NCBI GenBank assembly: GCA_002794735.1
Contig: NBAZ01000003.1
Span: 2,170,001 to 2,234,000 of the forward strand
Direction: 5' to 3'
Length of the DNA stretch: 64,000 bases
Origin: Pyrrhoderma lamaoense
Lineage: Eukaryota > Basidiomycota > Agaricomycetes > Hymenochaetales > Hymenochaetaceae
A program made the translations under genes and the position numbers. The notes beneath the pieces were generated by a model. It saw only the letters and a list, made by a program, of their open reading frames with translations. It made no database searches and was not told where the DNA came from. The number at the start of each line of letters is the position of its first letter. Position 1 is the first letter of the stretch. Below are positions 24,051 to 35,093 of the stretch, one piece after another.

Positions 24051-24089
24051 TTGTCGTCGGATAGATTGTAGACGGATAGTTGCCTTGTA

Positions 24090-24430
24090 CAGTGACGTGA
24101 CAAAAGTTTTGCACATCACAAAATTTCATGTATTTTTCGATTTTAGCACTCAATTTTAATATATACACTCAAAAAAATTCAGTGATGTTTTTTTATGAGA
24201 AGTAATGTCTGTGTAAAAAATGAAGTAGGTTTATTTTGTGGAAAATTGAGAAATGGTGAAAAATGGCCTATGTGACTAGCAGTTTTTTACATAAAAAATG
24301 AGCATTTTTTCGGCATTGTTTGATTTTTATAAATTCAACAAATTCATTACAGCACTTGAAAATTGGTATATATATTGATATCATAAGTATCTAATATGTC
24401 TAATTTTTTGGACATTTCTCCGAAATTGTG
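24090..24430 (+). repeat. Left arm of 802-bp palindromic element
   Basis: Begins CAGTGACGTGACAAAAGT and ends at about CGAAATTGTG (24430). Its reverse complement matches 24549–24891 almost base for base. Arm length about 341 bp. Confidence 0.85.
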
Positions 24431-24548
24431 TGATGTTCTATAAAGTGAATAAAATTGAAAAACCTAAAATCAAGAAAATTTACTAGGATTTACTATATAT
24501 TATCACTTTTTATCACATTCTTGAGCTAATTCTTGTTATAAAGCAGTC

Positions 24549-24891
24549 CACAATTTCGGAAAAATGTCCAAAAAATTAGACATATTAGATACTTATGATA
24601 TCAATATATATACCAATTTTCAAGTGCTGTAATGAATTTGTTGAATTTATAAAAATCAAACAATGCCGAAAAAATGCTCATTTTTTATGTAAAAAACTGC
24701 TAGTCACATAGGCCATTTTTCACCATTTCTCAATTTCCACAAAATAAACCTACTTCATTTTTTACACAGACATTACTTCTCATAAAAAAACATCACTGAA
24801 TTTTTTTTGAGGTGTATATATTAAAATTGAGTGCTAAAATCGAAAAAATACATGAAATTTTGTGATGTGCAAAACTTTTGTCACGTCACTG
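24549..24891 (-). repeat. Right arm of 802-bp palindromic element
   Basis: Inverted copy of 24090–24430, ending CTTTTGTCACGTCACTG before TA. Differences seen: one substitution near 24560 and single-base length differences in A/T runs. Confidence 0.85.
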
Positions 24892-25269
24892 TACATAAGC
24901 GCGAGAGCGATGACATAGTTAAAAGACCTTTTGACCCGAACGTGAACTTTAGCCACATTAATCCCGCAGCGGATCACCGACTAATGAGTGATTATATTTC
25001 ACGTGAAATCAACTTCGATAGTATCGGTAGTATCTCTGATTTCAGACTCGTAAAATACTGTTTTTTTACATACAGATTAAGCCTATTATAATTGCATGTA
25101 AATGCAATTAAGGATTATTTCTATCTCTAATAATCAAATATCTAGATAGCCTTTTCCCTCTTGATTGCCTAAAATATTTTCAGAGCAAGATGCGATTATA
25201 GTACACATGTCCGTTTGTGAAAGAAGAAGAATATAACTCCAGTAATGATAATCAAGGAGATGAATGAAA
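24892..25269. other. Spacer between the palindromic element and the MscS gene
   Basis: Before the insertion this would have been part of the RraA-like gene's upstream region, and it includes the 3' end of the minus-strand MscS gene. No coding signal. Confidence 0.5.
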
Positions 25270-28200
25270 TCAAACGTGTGAAGATGGATCGGTAGGTCTT
25301 CTTTGTGGAAGATCTGAAGACATTTCGTACTCCTCTCGGTTAGCAGCGCTAGGCATTGGTGGTGTAGGGATCGGCATCCCGCTGTAATTCTGGATCGTAC
25401 CGCTAGATTGTGGTATAGAAGGTGAAGGCATGGGACTGGGACCGAAAGGGCTATTGTTGTATGGGCTATCCGCAAAGCCAACTCGAGGCATGTATACCTA
25501 TTCAACAATGTTAGACCCAATTTAAAAGTTAAGACAAAGATTTTTTTTACCTGCTCAGTTTCTCCAAACACAGCGCCGTCATCCACTACATCGTAATCTT
25601 CGTTAAAATCTATGCACTATCAGTGATATGAAGGAATTAGTACTTACAGACTGCGGCACTCTTATCCGAAAGGTTATACTCATGTCTAAATGGGTTTGGA
25701 CCCCCAGATTGACGCATTTTTTTCTCTGCCTCAAGTGCCTTGTACTCCTGCCAAGGTACTTGCGTATATACTGTAGGACCGGACTCTTTCTTCGGGTTCC
25801 CATTAGGCCCAAAAATCTCTAGCTCGTTAAGTGATGTCTTCAGAGCACAAATCCATTTATTTCTCCTTTTCACTGTAAAAACGAGTTGAATTTGAATAAG
25901 AGGATCGAGTTCCGTATCGGAATTGTATTACCTTTCATAGCACCTTGTTGCCAATTTGATTTATACCTAATATCCGCGCTTAATGACATCTTCTCCTGAT
26001 CCGGGATGTCTTTTACAATAACATCAAAGCTCGGTAAGAAGTCACGCCCTTCGGACTTGACAAAAGCCAACATCTTTTCGCGTAACCTCTCGATTTTTTC
26101 GAAAGAAGTATCATAGGAAACGTCAAACTCAAACGTCTCCGACATTTGAGGGCTTCTTCTGAAATTGTGTATAAACTGAACAAGAATATCTGTTAATATA
26201 TGAATTAAATTTAGGAATAGACCAAGTTACTCACCTGTGCAGTAAGAACCGAATTAGGAGCTTGAACTAATCCGTTGTTTTGATCCAGGAAGATGGTACT
26301 AAGCAATCTTATTTCTTTTACTGTATAGTTTTCCTTTTCTACCATAATCCGATCGCCGACATCGAAAGGATGCTTGATGAATAGGAAGATGATACTCGCA
26401 AGGACCTCAGCTAACGAGTCGCCAATAAGCCAACTTAACCCAAGAATGAGAGTGCCAGCACCAGTGATAAGTGAAGCTACGCTGCGGTCCATTATAACAA
26501 CTAGAAGTTTGATACAAAAACAAAAAATGATTAATTCTCGAGTATCATAAATTGATGACGGAGATCAAAACGCACCAAGAATCAAGATGGCGATAATAAC
26601 ATATAACGACATGAAGATATTATCGAGTCGTCCGACAGCGGAGTCCAGATCCTGCATCGAGTGTTCAATTGAGAGCTGCTCACGATGAATCTCACTGGAT
26701 TTTTTTCAATAAAAAGTTAAGTTCAGACGTCTAGTAACCAAGAGTTTATACTTACAGACAAGCCAACTCCAATTCCTCACGGGTCACATCACCATTACCA
26801 TCCTTATCAAACAAAGAAAATGCTGTCTGTGTCATTTCGTAGTCATGGAAGTAAGGTGCGATATCCGTTAAAACTAGACTCTCTTGACCTGGTTGGCGGA
26901 AAGAATAGTAGAGACGACGTGCAAGAAGTCGAGTTTTATTGGCCGACCTCAAAGCCGTCTGTACCATAGCTTGTGGAGAATTCGGCTGCAAAACTGAGCT
27001 AAATTTAAAAAATGTATTAGTTAGATAGTATGGTTGGCTTGATAATTAGTCACCTTCCAGCTATTTCAGAAGCCACGTTTCCTAGTGCGGTAGTTGTGGT
27101 CGTTGCTGCGGCCCTGACACCTTTCAGCGCTTTCTTGAACAGTTTCTTGGGATCAGCAACGGGTGGCTTCTGAGTGTCGCGTTCCTTCAACGTATCCGTA
27201 CGACCCGGTAGCTCTGAGGAATGAGAGTACAGCGTAACCAAGATCTTAACAGCCATCTTTTGATCAGCAATTCGCTCTATATTTATGAACGCACTTGAGT
27301 TCTGATGGTCAATATACAATGCCTCTTGTTCGCAACTTACCTGCGTACGACCGTTCATGAAACTTTCCTGCAATCCACTGAATAGAGAATTTTTCGAAAA
27401 GAAGCAAACTAGCACATAGGAAGATTCCAAACAAGAAATTCACAAGGAGGGAAACCTCCGTGGCTTCATCTCCGTCAGAGCGTGTAACAATCAATGGGTT
27501 GCATGATATCCAAATAGTGAGCGTCCAACTGAATAACGCTACATATCTGTAGCGTAGGGATGCATGGAATACATCATGAATTGATGGCATATATGTGCAT
27601 ATAGCGTGTTTGTCCATACCTGGTAAGAGCACTCAACCAATCTATGTATTTCCTTGACCCAACTGCGATTAAACCAATTGTGTTACGAAGGATTCCAGGA
27701 AGTATGCGACTAAATTGTGAAGAGCTCTAGTCAGTCTTGGCCATCGACAAAAGTTTTAGTGTCAATGCTAGAGTTACGTACGCTCCGGCCAACGATGCCC
27801 ACCAGCCTATATCGAAATGTTAGTTTTGACCTTTTACTCTATACAAGAGCGAGATGGATACTTGCCCACCCAAACGACTGACAACCAGATAGACCACCAC
27901 ATCAATTCTACATTCCAGATCTTTCAAGAAATTTAAACATAAGCAGCACACACAGTTATAGAGCAGAGTCTAACTCACCTCTGCATTAGGGAACTTTGTT
28001 AAACCAAGAATCCCGGGAATCCATAATAGAGCAAGAACGGGAACAATAAAAAGCGTCCAGCGCGTCACAATCGAAACATTAAGTAGATAATGATAGATTT
28101 TTGTAAACTAAGAATTATTTTTGAGGTTGATTTTAGTTTAAGAAGGAGAGGAAGTTGTGAGTATTGGACATACTGTATTATTAGGCATGTCCCCTTGAGC

Positions 28201-28536
28201 AAACTGAAGATGAGACTGCGTAGCGTTACGAGGGTCGAAACCTTCATAGTCCTTTCTAATCCCGTTCAAGATGTCCCAGCTTGAAGCCCCATGTCTATGT
28301 CTCATTCCTGGATGAGCAGGTTGAGCAACTGGCATGGACGGGGCTGAAGCTGCGGCATGTCGAGCTAAAGGTGCTCGCGAGTGCATCGAGAACGAGTCCG
28401 TACCACGAATTTCATCGTTTCCAATGTTTGCTGAATAGGGGAGAGGTGTATTCTCTTCGCTGCTTAAATCGGGGTGTTTGAGAGCAACGGGTGAGTAAGA
28501 TGCATCAGACGTGTTGTGGACACCAGCCGACGCCAT
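25270..28536 (-). CDS. MscS-family mechanosensitive channel with EF-hand (Msy1/2 type)
   Basis: A roughly 900-residue membrane protein over many short exons, starting MASAGVHNTSDASYSPVALK. After a disordered N-terminus come several hydrophobic segments in 26.2–28.1 kb, then an EF-hand loop FDKDGNGDVTREELELACL (all Ca-ligand positions filled). The MscS pore module follows: DRSVASLITGAGTLILGLSW, LAEVLASIIFLFIKHPFDVG, DRIMVEKENYTVKEIRLLST and NNGLVQAPNSVLTAQ. A cytoplasmic vestibule region (EFDVSYDTSFEKIERLREKM) and a Pro-rich tail ending RRPTDPSSHV complete it. In fission yeast the EF-hand MscS channels Msy1/Msy2 sit in the ER/nuclear membrane and limit Ca2+ rise on hypo-osmotic shock. The same role is inferred here. 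Start chosen at the first ATG; a TTG two codons earlier was ignored. Confidence 0.9.
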
Positions 28537-28880
28537 AAGCAAGACGTCAAGTCAAGAAGAAAGGAGAAAGAAAGTAAGCAAGTGCCACGATTTGTGAGAA
28601 GAGAGGGGAGAAGAGAGAAATTAAACAAAGTGCGCATAACCGTGTCGGCGGCCAGCTTGACCGGAGATGGTAACAACCCAGATACGATATACATTTGATC
28701 GTTGATCTGCTACTTGTTCCTGACTGTGCTCGGGACAAATTTTTAGACTTTTTTTTCTTTGAAAGATCGAGACTTTGAAATTGACCTTTTAACGGTCTCC
28801 AAGGAATTAAGAAAATATGAGGGTGAAGCCACTATTACTTGCAAACTACATGTACTATATCTAATCGTCTATCAATAGGT
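28537..28880. other. Spacer upstream of the MscS gene
   Basis: About 340 bp between tandem minus-strand genes; likely MscS promoter plus the kinase gene's 3' end. A minus open frame at 28464–28694 overlaps the MscS start in another frame and is a shadow. Confidence 0.55.
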
Positions 28881-31377
28881 TTATACACTCAAGCCAGATG
28901 CTGCAAGATGTGCACCGTGTAACCCCTTTCTACGGAGTCCATATAACCATGCCCTCATCTTCACCAGTCCTGCTTCCGTATCTAATGCACGTTCCGCAAG
29001 ATTAAGTTTTATGTACTGTTTTTGATATTCCCTGTGAAATACAATTTCATAATTATCCCTTTTTGGACGTCTTTTTTCAATTTACTCACCACCATTGGCC
29101 CAAAAGTGTCCACAGAGACCTCCACGAGAATGAACCAGTATTACGCAATGATTCAAAGAACGAGCGTTTACAATCTTCATAAACAGCGAGATTACAATAT
29201 TGAGCTGTTATCAAGAAGACACGAATCTATATGGAGATTGTTAAGCTCGGTACTCTCTGCGTCAAGGTATCGCTTACACTAGAATGTGTGGTACATAAAG
29301 ACCGATCTAAGCTCCTGGAGTAAAGGTGAGCTAGGAAGTACAGTGATATGGCTAAACGTAGTAGTACCTTACTAAGTCATTGAGCTTCAATAACATAAGA
29401 ACACGACGGGGAACTCTTCGAAGTAAATCAAATAAGGATACGAGTAAACCCTCTCTCTGAATGACCGCGTTACGTATAGCTTCCATCTCTTCTTCTGTTT
29501 GAGGCATCAAATCTACCATGCTTTTTGGACGCTTCTTTACAGTGACATCTTCATCTTCCCAGGCTCCTTCAAGACTGGCTCTCCCTAACGTAAATGTATG
29601 AGCTCACAGAATAACAAAGTTGGAGCATCGACCTCACCTGTTATAGCGGACTCAAAGATAGGGTACTAATTGTTTCGCCGAATAAGTAGCAAATTCGTCA
29701 TAAGGATGGGCCATTTACTTACAAGTTCATCATCGATGTTTCCAACGAGTCGAGCATATTTCCGGCGAGCAGCATTTACTTTAGGGGATGCAGGGGCAAT
29801 CAAGGATAACCAAAGACTACTGTAGTTGATCCGTAGGTCTCTATCGATATCAAAGTAAAGGCCGTGATCCAACAGTACCACCTCAAAATTATACGGTGAC
29901 TTAGAAGTCTGCGGTGCTGGCCTCACAAGTAAATTTCCTGAGAATGGAAATTCAGGATACCATTGATATGACAGTCATCTACACAATCTTACCGAGATGC
30001 GGATCCTACGCCAAGGCACTTGATTAGCACTAAAGATACGTTTATGGGTTTAGGCACGTACTGCATGGAAAAATCCATTCAAGTGAACCATTCGACAAAA
30101 AATATCCTGAACTTCAAGAGCAACTAGATTTCGATCAATATTGTGCTCAGCCAAAAATTCTAAGTTATCGGCCCTAGCTCCTTCGATGAATTCCATGATT
30201 AGTACCCGCTTTGTGGCAGAGACAACTTTCGGGATGTAGAGAGATGTCCGGACGCCTTCGAAATCTTTTTCAGCTCGCGCGGCATTAGAAGCTTCAAGCA
30301 TAAAATTCATTTCCTTTGGAAGGTTCTCTCTCATTTCTTCACCAAGCCAAGTAAACTCGAAATCAGGGAACCAGGATTTGATCCAACGCAGTGATACTTC
30401 GACTGTTTTCATATCCACGTCACAGAATTCCGCAAGGTGAGGATGTTGAAGTTTCACAGCAACGCGTTGTCCAGTTTCGCGTAGTCTCGCGGAATGAACT
30501 TGGGCAAGACTAGCAACACCAAGTGGCACAGGATTGAATTCATAGAAGAGTTCTGCAATCGGCACACCTATATCATCAAGAAAGAGACCTTCAAGGCCCT
30601 CATACGAAGTCGGATTGCACTGATCCTGCAGTGGCCGCATGGTACTCGTCCATTCCTTTGGAAGGACGGCTCTGAAATGGATATAAGTACTCATATTAGT
30701 GAGGGTAATTAGATCTCTTACAATGAAGACATATGTTGTCCAAGTTTGATAAAAATGCCTGCAACCCAGTTCAGTGAGTTATTGAGGGATAGATTCACCC
30801 TATGCACACCTCCATTTGATAACAGAGCACCTAGTAGTCTACGTGCACTCCTTGTATGACAGTCAGAGTAAGCCTGCAATTTACCCTCCTCATTCGTATA
30901 CTCCTTCGCGAAAGTCCATTTATAATCAATAGCGCCTTCACGAAGTTTAGAATTTGTAGAGAAATATCATTTTGTGATCAGCATACCTAAAATTACCGCT
31001 CCTGTTAGAGCCTGGGGTCAATACAAATGACAGATCTAACTGCGGAGGCACTCACGAGCGACCCGAGAACAACGAACAGCGGCAAGACATGTGTGTCTAA
31101 ATGTCTCATTTGACTTATAGGCTACATAAAAACTTCCACCGAGAAAAATAACGGTGCCAGAGTAGAGAAGTAATTCAGAATTTTGTAGTTGAGGTTTTCT
31201 TGAACAATCTGCCAGAGACGAGGTACCCCGGGACTTTGGACATTGCTTATTATTTTGAAGTAGTTTTACTCTTTGTTGCAACGGAGCTCTACAGAATGGG
31301 CTGGATATACGATTTTTATAGCTATGCAGTGAGGATGCGTTGGCCCGAAAGCGGGACGCGGCTATGAATGAGTACAT
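28881..31377 (-). CDS. ABC1/UbiB atypical kinase, ADCK1/MCP2 type
   Basis: Mitochondrial UbiB-family atypical protein kinase-like protein. The N-terminus (MYSFIAASRFRANASSLHSY) is basic and Ser-rich like a mitochondrial presequence, followed by one hydrophobic span (LLLYSGTVIFLGGSFYVAY). The family motifs are present in order: PVPLGVASLAQVHSARLRET (the Ala-rich nucleotide loop), GQRVAVKLQHPHLAEFCDVD (the VAVKxQ lysine), PKEMNFMLEASNAARAEKDF, RVLIMEFIEGARADNLEFL, DPHxGNxxV-type catalytic region and EVVLLDHGLYFDID (catalytic Asp motif). The C-terminal part (SLDRSLC; FLITAQYCNLAVYEDCKRSF; ERALDTEAGLVKMRAWLYGL) ends with a TAA at 28881–28883. The yeast counterpart Mcp2 affects mitochondrial lipid homeostasis. 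Exon count about eight. Confidence 0.87.
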
Positions 31378-31531
31378 AGAACCATGAAAAGACGAAGGAG
31401 GTGTATCGGAAATGATTTCATGTCACCAACGCGTGAGGTCATACTAATAAATATACATGTAATATTTTATGCATATATAAGGCAATGATCGACACTTTTC
31501 TTACCGATTCTGTAACTCGATATTTTATTAT

Positions 31532-33075
31532 TTATTGAATTATTCCAAAACAAACGAAAATAATGATAGCAAGTACACCAAATAACAAGTTCATAGACCA
31601 AATAACTACACATTCCACCTGTTTGGGCTCCCCCACTCCCTCCCAGATGCGCCCCATTGCCATTATCTTGGTTATTCTGCCGGCCTGGACTCCCCAGCCA
31701 GACGGATTCCACCCTTGGTTACTGGGAGATTGCCCCCACGCACCAGTATTAGCACCAGATCCCGGGCTACCAGACGATGGAGAATTCCAGTTACCTGCGG
31801 CACCGGTAGCCCATCCGTTGGAAGTTGGACTTGCATTCCATCCTGTGTTAGAACCAGGACTGGCGGATGCGCCCCAGCCGACAGCACCAACACCTACGTT
31901 TCCGTTAACACCTTGTACTGTTTGCATCCCGGCATCGGGTCCTGCCATAGGGAATTCTGCCTCTGGTTTTAAAGCAAGAATAAGGTTTGCAAGTTTCCCT
32001 TGTAACTCTTCGAGTCCTTTTGTGACAACTTCTTTTGGCGAAAGACTCCCAACCGTCTCCACTTCAAAGTAGAATTTTGTGGGCTTTGCGTTAAAGTCAA
32101 AAGGTACGTCATCCCGTGGAGGTTCTTCTTCCTTTGCGTTGTTACTTAATGGCCACTCAGCCCTTTCGTCTACTTCAAACCAATATGAAGTATGCCGGAG
32201 TTTATTGTATGGGTCGTATTCAAACGCAACCGCAGAACAAGGTGACCACTTAGCATGCTCCTTCGCAATACCCTAAGTAAATCAGTTAGGCGAGCGTATC
32301 ATGCATTTATAGTTCAATTAATAATACCTTTTTGGCTATACACTTCATTTTGAGTTCTTGTCCCGGCCTCAGTTTACATATGAGTACTGGGTTCTTCACG
32401 TCGCCTACAAAAGCAAGACCTTTTAAGCCTTCTCTCTCACTTGTATAAGTATGACAACACACCTTGCCCCACTGGATACCCAAATTTAGGGTCCCTGTTC
32501 GTCAGTTCCTCCCCCACTTCATATTTGTCGTACGCAGGTGGTATCACAGTAAGGTGGTTGCTTGTTACATCGAGATGTCCTCCTTCTGTGCACTTCACGT
32601 CTAATTTCAATATTACGGAACAGAGATCACACATTTCCATGCATGAGCAATCCTTGATGTGAGACAGTTAATATCGTTGATAAGTGATAGTAAGAAAAGG
32701 TCGCGTACTCTATTATACTTCATAACAGAATCACAGTTTTTGCTTATGAGAGGTATCATACCAAGACGGTGTGCAATGAATTCGTCAGGTAAAACGCTCG
32801 TATTCGTTTCGAGCTCTACCACGTCAATTGCTAGCAGAACATAGTCAGTATCAAAAGTAGAAATGGCAATCATAACAAGGATGATTACCAACTGTAGGTA
32901 TGTCCGCCATCATGACCCGCCGTAGTGAGTTTGCAAAGCTGTTTAGTTGTTATTCAGCATGTGTCACATATTTGACATCTTTGTAGACATACGCAAGGTC
33001 GACATTTTCTAGTACAAAGTTGATTCTATCGCTTTTTAGTTCCCGTATTCTAACAATCGGTTCAGGTAATGCCAT
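31532..33075 (-). CDS. RPB3: RNA polymerase II subunit RPB3
   Basis: Start ATG at 33075, [20 protein letters not shown], then [20 protein letters not shown] and [20 protein letters not shown], the alpha-like dimerisation domain that assembles with RPB11. The zinc-binding motif follows in [20 protein letters not shown] (C-x-C-x3-C-x2-C). Next are [40 protein letters not shown] and [20 protein letters not shown]. The last exon adds [20 protein letters not shown] and a Gly/Asn/Trp-rich low-complexity tail. The tail's end is doubtful: in the main frame it turns hydrophobic after SGWGVQAGR, whereas a +1 frame continues the low-complexity composition. Five or so exons. Divergent from the Ind1-type gene. 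Confidence 0.92.
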
Positions 33076-33242
33076 TTTTTTGTAGAGTTTTGAGTTGAAG
33101 GCTTTAGCTCAAAAGAAGCGCGCGTCTTGAATTTGCGAATAGTTTGTGTGACCCAGATCCGTAAATCACGCGTCTCATTTCTCCGCTCTTATATTCCGCC
33201 GATTAATTATAGCATTCTTCAAGTTTTCTTTCTGCTTGCTAC

Positions 33243-34639
33243 ATGCTCTTCATCCCTAGAATAGGACACAAATTCAATGTGATTAAGCAGTAAACACAAA
33301 ACTACTTCATTCGTGCGGCGTTGTCAGGCATGAAAACCCCTTAGTAAGTGAAATAACATTGTTTAATTTTTTTTCCAAAATACTCAAGACCATGCTTTTG
33401 GAAGGGCCTCCCTCGGACTGGAACCCCTCCTTCACTCCCAGAAGAGGTCCTCCAGCAAAACGAAATGTTGCAAATGTTGGAAAAGTTGTCATAGTGGCTA
33501 GCGGGAAGGGAGGGGTGGGAAAAAGCACAATAGCTGGTACGTGCATCCATAACTTTTACCACATCCTCTGCTAATTGACACTTTCACATAACTTAGCGAA
33601 TCTTGCTATGGCACTTGCTTTGCACGGAAATAATACGAAGCAAAGAGCTCGCGTTGGTCTCCTGGATCTTGACATTTTTGGTCCTTCAACACCAAGGCTC
33701 ATGGGCTTAGATGACTGCGAAGAACCCGAGCTCACGTCTTGTTAGTCTTTTAATCAAAGAAGCCAAGGGTTTTCCAAGAACATACTAACGATACGAATTC
33801 ATGTCATTTTCAAGCCGGAGCACTTATCCCGCTCAAGAATCACGGGATCCCATGTATGTCTATGGGTTTCCTCTTACCTAAAACTCAGGCTCCAGGGGCA
33901 TCCATACCTACTCGCGATGATACTCCCGTTGTTTGGAGAGGTTTGATGGTACAAAAAGCGATCCAGCAGTTACTTTTTGATGTAGACTGGAGAGAAAATA
34001 TTGGACGTGGTGAAACCGCTGCTGGTCCCGGTCTTGACGTACTGGTCATAGATATGCCGCCGGGTACAGGAGATGTTCCACTTACGGTAGGACAGCTCAT
34101 AAATGTAAACGGTGAGTTTTCAATACTAATTCGTGAACACACATTGATATGGATAACGAATCACTCTATAGCTTCTATCATCGTCTCGACTCCTCAAGAT
34201 GTATCGCTAGCAGATGTGCGTAAAGGCATAGCAATGTTTAGAAAAGTATCAATACCCGTTCGTGTTTTTTCACTTCACCCTTTCTCACTATCCAATCACG
34301 CTAATATTACGCTGTCGCTTCTAGGTCTCGGGCTTAGTCTTGAATTCTTCTTATTTCCTTTGTCCATCATGCACGACTCCACATCATTTATATGGCTCTC
34401 CAGATGCTTTTAGGCGCGCAGCATCAGATGTAGGTGTGCCTATTCTTGGGGAACTACCACTTGTACCAGAAGTCAACAAAGGTGGAGATACTGGTGTCCC
34501 TTTCATGTTGTCATCATACTCTGGTAACTCATCTTTTGAAGCCAAGGGTAAGGAAGACACCTTAGATCAGGCAGGGAAAGAGTGGAGGGATACGATGTTT
34601 AACGTAGCTCAACAGTTGTGGAGGAATTTAGGATACTAG
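33243..34639 (+). CDS. Mitochondrial Fe–S P-loop ATPase, Ind1/NUBPL type
   Basis: An Mrp/NBP35-class ATPase that delivers 4Fe–4S clusters, in mitochondria mainly to respiratory complex I. The deviant Walker A is intact in [18 protein letters not shown]. Next come [12 protein letters not shown] (next exon), [92 protein letters not shown], the CxxC of [15 protein letters not shown], and [20 protein letters not shown]. The C-terminal stop is TAG at 34637–34639. The 5' end is unresolved: the family's HENPL motif (33327–33341) and a [16 protein letters not shown] stretch are readable, but in a frame that does not join cleanly to Walker A (see findings). The start at 33243 is only the first available ATG. 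Confidence 0.85.
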
Positions 34640-35093
34640 CTATTTATAGTACTGGCTCTGTCTTATTCTATTAATATTTGATATACAATTTATACATATG
34701 TATGACTTGATCAGTCCTTGTATTTACTCAATCGTATACGTTCGGGTAGTAAGTGAGGTATCAAAAACAGTGAAAAAATGCATATAGATACTAAAGAAAT
34801 TGTCCAGGCTGAAGAGAGTTCTATGCTCCAAAACAGACGAAAAGACATACCCCATACAAAACAGAGTTCTCATGTGAGATTCCAGGAAAACTTCGAGGTA
34901 TAAACGAAGTGTTCAAAAATTATGAATAATTAAAAAAAACGAAGACGGAGAAGCATAGTTCAGGATCATGACGAAAAGACAACAGGTTGTTCAGTGGCAT
35001 TACCGCATAGACGTGTTCAGTAGGAACAAGTTAGATCACCAGCACTTCTATGCCATCTTCAAATTACCAAGTTTATGGAAGTCCCTCAATCAG
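34640..35093. other. Convergent 3' spacer
   Basis: Between the 3' ends of the Ind1-type gene (+) and the PL14 gene (−). A plus open frame at 34968–35192 has no recognisable domain and overlaps the PL14 end. Nothing else seen. Confidence 0.55.

Larger units (their letters stand above)
24090..24891. mobile_element. Palindromic MITE-like element with Tc1/mariner-type TA flanks
   Basis: An 802-bp non-coding element whose two halves are near-perfect inverted copies. Left arm about 24090–24430, right arm about 24549–24891, central spacer about 118 bp. Both ends read CAGTGACGTGACAAAAGT inward, and TA dinucleotides flank it (24088–24089 and 24892–24893), the target duplication typical of Tc1/mariner elements. 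The arms differ only by a few substitutions and 1-base indels in the parts I compared. No transposase frame is present, so it would move only with help from another element. The high arm identity suggests recent insertion or hairpin repair. Sited 40 bp upstream of the RraA-like start codon. Confidence 0.82.

Noticed and set aside
31563..32072. 169-codon plus-strand frame
   Set aside because: Antisense to the Gly/Asn-rich RPB3 tail. Its Pro/Thr-rich composition is the mirror of those codons.
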